From: Thermoanaerobaculia bacterium
GTDB lineage: Bacteria; Bacteroidota; Bacteroidia; Chitinophagales; Saprospiraceae
Length of the DNA stretch: 5,414 bases
NCBI GenBank assembly: GCA_023151335.1
Contig: JAKLJF010000382.1
Span: 1 to 5,414, forward strand
Direction of reading: 5' to 3'
A program made the translations under genes and the position numbers. A model generated the notes under the pieces. That model was not told the DNA's origin and ran no database searches. It worked only from the letters and a program-made list of their open reading frames with translations. Shown one piece after another: positions 1 to 5,202 of this stretch (position 1 is the stretch's first letter; each line of letters begins with the position of its first letter).

Positions 1-10
1 AGCGACATGT

Positions 11-31
11 TGAATGATGAATGCTGAATAT
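11..31 (+). repeat. Left heptamer repeat arm (about 3 units of TGAATGA)
   Basis: Three consecutive heptamer-like units are visible: TGAATGA (11-17), TGAATGC (18-24) and TGAATAT (25-31). The 13 bases at 11-23 are the exact reverse complement of 411-423, so this arm and the one before hmgA form an inverted pair around the small membrane protein gene. The array may continue left of the window in degenerate form. This is read directly from the sequence; the function is unknown. Confidence 0.75.
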
Positions 32-48
32 AAAATATAGAATAATTT

Positions 49-390
49 ATGAGTGGGAACGACAAACTCATCATGATCAAATCCTTGCACACGCTGATTT
101 GGGTGTTTTACAATATAGTCATTTTCTATTTGTTATATGCAGTAATAGTAAACAAAATTGATGTATGGGTTTGGGTATGCATAGGGCTTGTTTGCTTGGA
201 AGGGATAGTGCTTGCCATTTACAGGATGAAATGCCCGCTGACGATAGTTGCGGAGAAATATTCGGATTCGGATAGAGCAAATTTTGATATTTATTTACCC
301 CACTGGCTGGCAAAATATAACAAGGAAATTTACACCTCTATTTTTTCAGCTTCGATCTTAATTCTGTTTTACAGACTATTGAATCAATAA
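49..390 (+). CDS. Small three-helix membrane protein of unknown function
   Basis: This encodes 113 residues of unrecognised function. Three hydrophobic segments suggest an inner-membrane protein: about residues 13-34, 38-58 and 93-110. Between the second and third lies a polar stretch with a CPLT motif (62-65) followed by NFDIYLPHWLAKYNK (78-92). This resembles the short CPLT-containing membrane proteins grouped as DUF2784-like, but the likeness is only a recollection of the motif, not a search result. Met1 at 49 gives a short polar lead; Met9 at 73 is an equally good start. Neither has a Shine-Dalgarno sequence. G+C is about 36% (hand count over 61-390), well below the 50-67% in sampled lines of hmgA, and the codons favour ATA, AAA and TTA. 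Opposed heptamer repeats flank the gene, so it may be acquired. It reads the same way as hmgA, 45 bases upstream, but nothing links it to tyrosine breakdown. Confidence 0.75.
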   Translation: MSGNDKLIMIKSLHTLIWVFYNIVIFYLLYAVIVNKIDVWVWVCIGLVCLEGIVLAIYRMKCPLTIVAEKYSDSDRANFDIYLPHWLAKYNKEIYTSIFSASILILFYRLLNQ

Positions 391-410
391 AATAACGCAC
401 TACCCTTAAA

Positions 411-430
411 CATTCATCATTCATCATTAA
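411..430 (+). repeat. Right heptamer repeat arm (ATTCATC units) before hmgA
   Basis: Two perfect ATTCATC units (412-418 and 419-425) and a partial third (426-428) lie here. Bases 411-423 are the reverse complement of 11-23. The arm stops 5 bases before the hmgA ATG, so it occupies the place where a ribosome binding site would be. No purine-rich Shine-Dalgarno motif is present. Confidence 0.75.
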
Positions 431-435
431 GTTAT

Positions 436-1608
436 ATGCCCTTCTATCATCGTCTTGGCAAAATACCCCGCAAACGCCACGTGGTATTCCGCCAGCCCGG
501 CGGAGCGCTGTACCAGGAAGAACTGGTAGGCACCCAGGGATTCAGCGGCATGTCGGCGCTGGTGTACCACCTGCACGCGCCCACGCAGATCCGTGCGATC
601 GAGTCGCCCTATCCGGTGCAGCCGAAAATCGCCATCGAAAACAACATCAATCCGCTCAAATTCGAGGGCTTCAACGTACCGCCGGTAGACGATTACATCG
701 ACAGCCGCAAGGTATTGTTCGTGAACAACGACATGTCGGTCGGTCTGGCAGCGCCCACCGCGACGCCGGAATATTTTTTCAAAAATGCCGACGCCGACGA
801 AGTCGTCTTTGTACACCGGGGCCGGGGCGAGCTGCAAACCATGTTCGGTACGGTGCCTTTCGAGCCGGGCGACTACCTGGTGATCCCGCGCGGCACCGTT
901 TATAAAACGGAGTTCGAAACCGACGACAATCGCCTGCTCATCGTCGAATCGCACGGCCCGGTGTTCACGCCGCGCCGCTACCGCAACGAATTCGGTCAAA
1001 TGCTCGAACACTCGCCGTTCTGCGAGCGCGATATCAAACGCCCGGAAATGCTCGAAACCTTTGACGAGCGCGGCGACTTCGAGGTCCGCATCAAAAAACG
1101 CAATACCATTTTCCCTTTCCTCTACCCCTACCACCCCTTCGACGTAGTAGGCTGGGACGGATACCACTACCCCTACGCGTTCAATATCCACGACTTTGAA
1201 CCCATCACCGGCCGTATCCACTTGCCGCCGCCCATCCACCAAACCTTCGAAGGGCGCAATTTTGTGATCTGCTCCTTCGTGCCGCGGCTCTACGATTACC
1301 ACCCCGAGGCTATTCCGGCGCCTTACCACCACAGCAATGTGGATTCCGACGAAATTCTTTATTACGTGGACGGCAACTTTATGAGCCGCAACGACGTGCG
1401 TCCCGGCCAGCTTACGCTGCACCCGGCTGGTATCCCGCATGGTCCGCACCCGGGCGCCATCGAGCGCAGCATCGGCCAAAAAGAAACCCAGGAACTGGCC
1501 GTCATGATCGACCCCTTCAACCCGCTGATGATCACTGAAGAGGCGCTGAAACTGGAGGTAGAAGACTATTACCGGGTATGGTCATTGAGTGATGGAGTGA
1601 TTGAGTGA
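436..1608 (+). CDS. hmgA: Homogentisate 1,2-dioxygenase
   Basis: A cytosolic non-haem Fe(II) enzyme that opens the ring of homogentisate with O2 to give maleylacetoacetate, in the tyrosine/phenylalanine degradation pathway. The start MPFYHRLGKIPRKRH, the conserved FDVVGWDGYHYPY (235-247) and HGPHPG (335-340) identify the family. The first cupin-like half (about 100-175) lacks metal histidines. The second carries the probable iron ligands His299, Glu306 (in SNVDSDE) and His335; His262 in GRIHLPPP aligns with the catalytic His292 of the human enzyme (alignment by eye). At 390 residues it is shorter than the roughly 430-445 residue human and Pseudomonas enzymes, and its His-to-Glu spacing is one residue longer, which suggests the divergent short branch. 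The ATG at 436 has no Shine-Dalgarno. The last seven residues (LSDGVIE) and the stop are encoded by three repeat octamers (1585-1608). hppD, the preceding pathway step, follows on the same strand 135 bases later. Confidence 0.96.
   Translation: MPFYHRLGKIPRKRHVVFRQPGGALYQEELVGTQGFSGMSALVYHLHAPTQIRAIESPYPVQPKIAIENNINPLKFEGFNVPPVDDYIDSRKVLFVNNDMSVGLAAPTATPEYFFKNADADEVVFVHRGRGELQTMFGTVPFEPGDYLVIPRGTVYKTEFETDDNRLLIVESHGPVFTPRRYRNEFGQMLEHSPFCERDIKRPEMLETFDERGDFEVRIKKRNTIFPFLYPYHPFDVVGWDGYHYPYAFNIHDFEPITGRIHLPPPIHQTFEGRNFVICSFVPRLYDYHPEAIPAPYHHSNVDSDEILYYVDGNFMSRNDVRPGQLTLHPAGIPHGPHPGAIERSIGQKETQELAVMIDPFNPLMITEEALKLEVEDYYRVWSLSDGVIE
1585..1608 (+). repeat. Inverted octamer arm inside the hmgA 3' end
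   Basis: Three octamers, TTGAGTGA, TGGAGTGA and TTGAGTGA, fill the last 24 bases of hmgA; the TGA stop is the end of the third. They are the reverse complement of the last three units of the array before hppD. With flanking bases, 1583-1610 is a perfect 28-base inverted match to 1719-1746. The variant middle unit (TGGAGTGA, matching TCACTCCA) is shared by both arms, so this is not chance similarity of simple sequence alone. Confidence 0.9.
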
Positions 1609-1622
1609 TTATTTTCATACGC

Positions 1623-1674
1623 CGCCTGCGGAGTCGTATCCCACAGTAGCCGGTATGTTTCGACGCCGTAGGCG
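1623..1674. repeat. Inner hairpin of the hmgA-hppD palindrome
   Basis: Bases 1623-1636 and 1661-1674 pair at 12 of 14 positions around a 24-base loop (1637-1660). The pairing continues outward: TTGAGTGATTATTT (1601-1614) is the exact reverse complement of 1675-1688, leaving only 1615-1622 as a one-sided bulge. It could serve as an attenuator, an RNA-stability element or the core of a REP-like element. There is no clear T-tract directly after the stem, so it is not called a terminator. Confidence 0.7.
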
Positions 1675-1680
1675 AAATAA

Positions 1681-1744
1681 TCACTCAATCACTCAATCGC
1701 TCAATCGCTCAATCGCTCAATCACTCAATCACTCCATCACTCAA
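1681..1744 (+). repeat. Tandem octamer array (8 x TCACTCAA) abutting the hppD start
   Basis: Exactly eight contiguous octamers are present: TCACTCAA at 1681, 1689, 1721 and 1737, TCGCTCAA at 1697, 1705 and 1713, and TCACTCCA at 1729. The final A (1744) is the first base of the hppD ATG, so the array fills the whole leader immediately before the gene and leaves no Shine-Dalgarno. Arrays of this kind can change copy number by slippage; here that would alter the leader length but not the protein. Confidence 0.95.
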
Positions 1745-2847
1745 TGTTGATACAACCTGCTCCCACTCAGCCCCAGACCGAGGACTTCCTCCCGTTGCAC
1801 GGGACAGACTATATAGAACTCTATGTGGGTAACGCCAAACAGGCCGCCCATTTTTACAAAACGGCCTTCGGCTTCCAGTCTCTGGCTTATGCCGGCCTGG
1901 AAACAGGTATACGGCATAAGGTTTCTTACGTGCTGCAGCAGGGGAAGATCCGTCTGGTGCTCACCTCGCCGTACCACTCCAACTCCGATATCGCCGAACA
2001 CCAACGCCTGCATGGCGACGGCGTGAAGGTGATCGCATTTTGGGTGGACGATGCCGAGGTGGCTTTCCGGGAAACCACCAAACGCGGCGCCCGCGCTTAC
2101 CTGGAACCCACAATTGAACGCGACAACTACGGCGAAGTGGTGCGTTCGGGTATTCACACGTACGGCGACGTGGTGCACCTCTTCGTAGAGCGCAAAAACT
2201 ACCGCGGCGTCTTTTTGCCAGGTTTTGAAAAATGGGAATCGGATTACAATCCCACGCCTATCGGCCTGGAATACGTGGACCACTGCGTGGGCAGCGTCGG
2301 CTGGGGCGAAATGAACAAATGGGCCAGATTTTACGAAGAAGTGCTGGGCTTTAAAAACCTCATCACTTTCGACGACAAGGATATTTCCACCGAATACACG
2401 GCCCTGATGTCGAAAGTGATGACCAGCGGCAATATGCGCATCAAATTCCCGATCAACGAACCGGCCCAGGGCAAGAAAAAATCGCAGGTAGAGGAATTCT
2501 ATGAGTTCTACGAAGGCGCCGGTTGCCAGCATATTGTCTTCACCGTGAGCGAATTGCGCAAACGCGGCGTGGAATTCCTGTACGTGCCGGGCGACTATTA
2601 CGACACCGTGACCGACCGCGTCGGTTCTATCAAGGAAGACCTGGCCACGCTCAAAAATCTCGGTATCCTGGTGGACCGCGACGAAGAAGGGTATCTCCTT
2701 CAAATTTTCACCAAGCCGGTGGAAGACCGCCCGACAATGTTCTTCGAGATCATTCAGCGCTGCGGCGCCAAATCCTTCGGCAAAGGCAATTTTCAGGCTT
2801 TGTTTGAAAGCATCGAGGCGGAGCAGCGCCGGCGGGGTACGCTGTGA
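1744..2847 (+). CDS. hppD: 4-hydroxyphenylpyruvate dioxygenase
   Basis: A cytosolic Fe(II) enzyme of the vicinal oxygen chelate fold. It converts 4-hydroxyphenylpyruvate and O2 to homogentisate and CO2, the substrate of the upstream hmgA product. The 367 residues match the usual bacterial length of about 350-400. There are two glyoxalase-like halves: the N-terminal one (about 20-150) starts at DYIELYVGNAKQAAHFY and has no metal site, and the C-terminal one (about 173-340) carries the iron triad His180 (EYVDHCVGS), His263 (GCQHIVF) and Glu335 (FFEIIQR). Other family hallmarks are KFPINEPA (234-241), the SQVEEFYEFYEGAGCQH stretch (247-263) and QIFTKPVEDRP (320-330). The ATG at 1744 is fused to the end of the octamer array; no other in-frame start precedes the conserved domain. 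Translation therefore probably relies on a Shine-Dalgarno-independent start and may be affected by folding of the repeat. Its stop lies 7 bases from that of the opposing phosphoesterase gene. Confidence 0.97.
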   Translation: MLIQPAPTQPQTEDFLPLHGTDYIELYVGNAKQAAHFYKTAFGFQSLAYAGLETGIRHKVSYVLQQGKIRLVLTSPYHSNSDIAEHQRLHGDGVKVIAFWVDDAEVAFRETTKRGARAYLEPTIERDNYGEVVRSGIHTYGDVVHLFVERKNYRGVFLPGFEKWESDYNPTPIGLEYVDHCVGSVGWGEMNKWARFYEEVLGFKNLITFDDKDISTEYTALMSKVMTSGNMRIKFPINEPAQGKKKSQVEEFYEFYEGAGCQHIVFTVSELRKRGVEFLYVPGDYYDTVTDRVGSIKEDLATLKNLGILVDRDEEGYLLQIFTKPVEDRPTMFFEIIQRCGAKSFGKGNFQALFESIEAEQRRRGTL

Positions 2848-2854
2848 TCATACA

Positions 2855-4762
2855 TCACCGAAGCTGTACCCGGTCGATTTCTTCCAGCGTATCCGGGTTT
2901 ACGACCCGCATTACGATTTCTTTTCCCGAAATATCGAACAGGCAGAGGGCATTTTGCACCGTAAAACCCCGCACCGCCGCCGACCAGGGCGCCTGCTGCT
3001 GCGCGTAAAACGGCGCCCCGGCAGCGCCGTTGATGATCTGCCAGACGGGGCGTTTCAGCGGCTGCCGTTCAAAAAACCAGGGATCGGGATAACGCGGGGT
3101 CTGATCATCGATGATCATGCGGTTGTAGTTGTGTTCGTCGCCGCAGAGGAAAGCCACCACCTTGGAGGAACGGTTCACGCAGCGGTCGAGTATTTCATCC
3201 CGGCGTTCGATGATGCCTTTAGCCAGGCCCTTGCCAGCCACGTAAGGGCGGTTGCCGTTGTCGCCGTTGTACCACATGCAGTCGCCGCGGTGACCGCCGT
3301 TGGGAAAGGGCGGCGTGTGGATTGTAACAAATACATGCAGGATATTGGTGTCCGCTTCAAAAGCCTGGAGGGTTTGGTCGAGCCATTCCAGTTGGCGGTC
3401 CATGACATAGCCGTGCAGGTTGCCGCCGATAAACCGCAGGCCGCGCAGCAACGGCGAAAACCAGTAGTTGGAGTTCAGCACGACCATCGCGGTATTGCCG
3501 TGCGTATAGGCAAAAACGTTTTCGCGGTAGCTGGGAAAATCGCCCGGCGCGTCGGGGTTGGGGTCGTACACGGCGCCGTCTTCGCTTTCGGGGCCGTTGA
3601 GCGGATTAACGAATAAGGCGCCAAACTGGGCCTCGGCGGAATGTGTTTCGTACGGGAATCCGTCGATGGCCACCCAGTTGCGTTCGGCGGAGGCCCAGCC
3701 GAGCGATTCGTGGTTGCCCATGCCCACGTTGAAGGGGATGTAATGCCAATAGGGTTCCACGGCGTGTATCCAGTTGGCCGCCTGCAGGCGCCACTCGTCC
3801 GGGTCGCTTACGTAGCCGTCGAACAGGTCGCCGGTGAATTGCACGAAAGCCGCGTCTTCGCGCAGGGCCAGCGCCCCGATGCGGCTCATGATCTGGCTGT
3901 TGGCGCCGTATATATTGCGTTCGCCGCCGCCGTAGCCGCTGCGCGAATCGCTGGCATAAGCGAAGGTAAATGCGAGTGTGGGGCCGGGCGCTGGGGCGGT
4001 AGAGAAGCGGTATTGCTGCCGCAGGTCGCCGCACTGTACGGCGTATTCGTAGTGCGTATCCGGACGCAGGCCGGTGGCGGTGTATTCGTGTCGCAGCACC
4101 GGGATACCGCTTTTGTACACCGTTACGCCGGGTATTTCGATATGCGTTTCCACGGGTTCGGAGGTTTCATACCAGATGGTAATGCTGGTGTCGGTTTGGC
4201 ACGACAGAAAGGGGCCGCGCAGCACGACCGGCAGCGGTACAAACTGCTTGTCGTCGGCGGCGAAAGCGGTTTTGCCCTCGTAAACCATATTCCCACCCTG
4301 GTCGATCAGGCGGAAGCCGAGTACGCCCCGGCCGCTTTTTTGCCAGCCGGTGTGGTCGTAGCCTTCCTTCAGGTCTTTGCGCACCGGTAAAAAGGCCGCT
4401 CCCGTGCTGTCGATACCGGCTTCGAAACGCAACACCGCCGTGGGATACGTATGCTGGCCGAATGGGATCAGCCCGTACACCACGCTGCCGCCCCGCAGGC
4501 GTTCGGCGGCAAATTGCAGGCGCAGGCCGTCTTGTTCGCCGCGCACTTCGGGCGTCACCCCGCTCAGCGTGAACCAGGCGGGTTTCCGGTACAGGGTGAC
4601 CGTGGAACCGTCGGGGGCTTTGCCTTGCAGGTTGCCTTTTTTGTCGTACTGCAAATTGGCGTGCACGGCAGGAATGGACGGCGTATCTTTTTGGGCCGGA
4701 AGCAGAAAAGCCGCTCCGAGACAGCACAGGAACAGCAGCGATGTTTTGGTTCGGATATGCAT
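2855..4762 (-). CDS. Exported purple-acid-phosphatase-like metallophosphoesterase
   Basis: This encodes 635 residues. The first 24 (MHIRTKTSLL, a hydrophobic core, then LLPAQ) look like a Sec signal peptide cleaved after Gln24; no good lipobox is seen. Residues about 25-175 are an unassigned beta-rich region. Residues 176-256 resemble the fibronectin-like N-terminal domain of purple acid phosphatases (TSITIWYETSEPVETHIEI, then GLRPDTHYEYAV). The calcineurin-like catalytic domain runs from about 262 to 550, with probable metal ligands Asp272 (YASDSRSG), Asp312 (FTGDLFDG), Asn350-His351 (GMGNHES), His482 (VTIHTPPF) and His544 (CGDEHNYNR). Where the usual final motif is GHxH, this protein has GDEH, so Asp542 replaces a metal-binding His. 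The C-terminal end does not look like a T9SS sorting domain, so the protein is probably periplasmic or released by another route. The substrate cannot be named. It is transcribed towards hppD with no room for a terminator between the two genes. Confidence 0.88.
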   Translation of the reverse strand: MHIRTKTSLLFLCCLGAAFLLPAQKDTPSIPAVHANLQYDKKGNLQGKAPDGSTVTLYRKPAWFTLSGVTPEVRGEQDGLRLQFAAERLRGGSVVYGLIPFGQHTYPTAVLRFEAGIDSTGAAFLPVRKDLKEGYDHTGWQKSGRGVLGFRLIDQGGNMVYEGKTAFAADDKQFVPLPVVLRGPFLSCQTDTSITIWYETSEPVETHIEIPGVTVYKSGIPVLRHEYTATGLRPDTHYEYAVQCGDLRQQYRFSTAPAPGPTLAFTFAYASDSRSGYGGGERNIYGANSQIMSRIGALALREDAAFVQFTGDLFDGYVSDPDEWRLQAANWIHAVEPYWHYIPFNVGMGNHESLGWASAERNWVAIDGFPYETHSAEAQFGALFVNPLNGPESEDGAVYDPNPDAPGDFPSYRENVFAYTHGNTAMVVLNSNYWFSPLLRGLRFIGGNLHGYVMDRQLEWLDQTLQAFEADTNILHVFVTIHTPPFPNGGHRGDCMWYNGDNGNRPYVAGKGLAKGIIERRDEILDRCVNRSSKVVAFLCGDEHNYNRMIIDDQTPRYPDPWFFERQPLKRPVWQIINGAAGAPFYAQQQAPWSAAVRGFTVQNALCLFDISGKEIVMRVVNPDTLEEIDRVQLR

Positions 4763-4772
4763 AGGTGGCGAA

Positions 4773-4788
4773 GGTAAGGCAGCTTACC
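4773..4788 (-). promoter_or_regulatory. Small hairpin in the phosphoesterase leader
   Basis: GGTAAG (4773-4778) and CTTACC (4783-4788) form a perfect 6-bp stem with a 4-base loop. Its nearer edge is 10 bases upstream of the phosphoesterase ATG, so in mRNA it would sit at the ribosome entry region. It could be a leader structure or an operator half-site pair. Six base pairs may also be chance. Confidence 0.3.
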
Positions 4789-4789
4789 C

Positions 4790-4821
4790 CTTGACGGTAA
4801 CATTAAACTGGGCTAAATTTG
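4790..4821 (+). promoter_or_regulatory. Possible Bacteroidota-type promoter, plus strand
   Basis: TAAATTTG (4814-4821) matches the Bacteroidota -7 consensus TAnnTTTG exactly. CTTG (4790-4793), 20 bases upstream, resembles the -33 TTTG box, and the expected spacing is about 19. Transcription would run rightward, away from the phosphoesterase gene and against the T9SS cargo gene. Downstream there is only a 37-codon open frame starting at 4832, so any product would be a small peptide or an RNA. A single-site match is weak evidence. Confidence 0.25.
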
Positions 4822-5145
4822 TGACCGCCAGATGAATCAGGCTTGGCTTGGCTCCACGACCATATCGAAAACGTACTGCCTTTTCAACGGGGATGCCAGG
4901 GGAAGGGCAGGTTTATTGGTGATATTCCCAAAAACGGAGCAGTAAATGAGGTACGTTGCGGGAGTATGCCGGATATCAGGTGGGTAGCTGTAATTTAGGG
5001 GAATGGGAGGAAGTGACGATAACACCCCCGTTGTAGCGGACAATCCAACAGACCCTGATCGAACCCGGCTGTAAATAATACTCCGTATTCGGAAGATCAA
5101 GATGCGATTCCGGCGCTTCATGGTAGCGGCATTCGAGGTTCAAGC

Positions 5146-5197
5146 ATGTGGGGGATTTTTCCGCCGGGCCCAAAACAGGCGGAAAAATCCCCAACAT
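5146..5197 (-). terminator. Terminator-like hairpin after the T9SS cargo gene
   Basis: A perfect 15-bp stem pairs 5151-5165 (GGGGATTTTTCCGCC) with 5178-5192 around a 12-base loop. After one G-A mismatch (5150/5193) four more pairs follow (5146-5149 with 5194-5197). It begins 5 bases past the minus-strand stop codon of the cargo gene, the expected place for its terminator. There is no U-tract directly after the stem, only internal T/A runs. A symmetrical stem like this could act in both directions. Confidence 0.75.
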
Positions 5198-5202
5198 AAC
5201 TG

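Larger units (their letters stand above)
4763..5145. other. Intergenic region with no convincing gene
   Basis: This stretch lies upstream of the minus-strand phosphoesterase and beyond the T9SS cargo gene's terminator, so it should hold the phosphoesterase promoter; no good Bacteroidota promoter match is seen on the minus strand. Open minus-strand frames cover parts of it (4837-5121 and 4976-5197), but one starts inside the terminator hairpin and neither has a recognisable domain. The fragment LPNTEYYLQPGSIRVCW (minus strand, about 5046-5096) looks protein-like and could be a relic. A 37-codon plus-strand frame (4832-4945) is also open but unsupported. Confidence 0.5.

Noticed and set aside
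427..1479. Long open minus-strand frame of 350 codons opposite hmgA
   Set aside because: It is a shadow of hmgA on the opposite strand, typical of GC-rich coding DNA; its text is rich in V/A/H/R with no domain, while the plus strand gives a clear HmgA.
1681..1744. CRISPR array
   Set aside because: The units are 8 bases long and contiguous with no spacers, so this is a tandem microsatellite.
1741..2703. Long open minus-strand frame of 320 codons opposite hppD
   Set aside because: Same reasoning: the plus strand carries the full HppD iron triad, and the minus text has no recognisable motif.
3102..3117. Perfect 16-base palindrome TGATCATCGATGATCA
   Set aside because: It lies inside the phosphoesterase coding region over the codons for the MIIDDQ stretch, where repeated ATC/GAT codons readily produce it; no reason to call an operator.
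2804..4390. Plus-strand open frames opposite the phosphoesterase (2804-3616 and 3641-4390)
   Set aside because: These mirror the phosphoesterase codons; the minus strand has a signal peptide and all metal motifs in order.
4840..4853. Short GGCTT pentamer run
   Set aside because: Fewer than three full copies in an otherwise ordinary stretch; not enough to call a repeat element.
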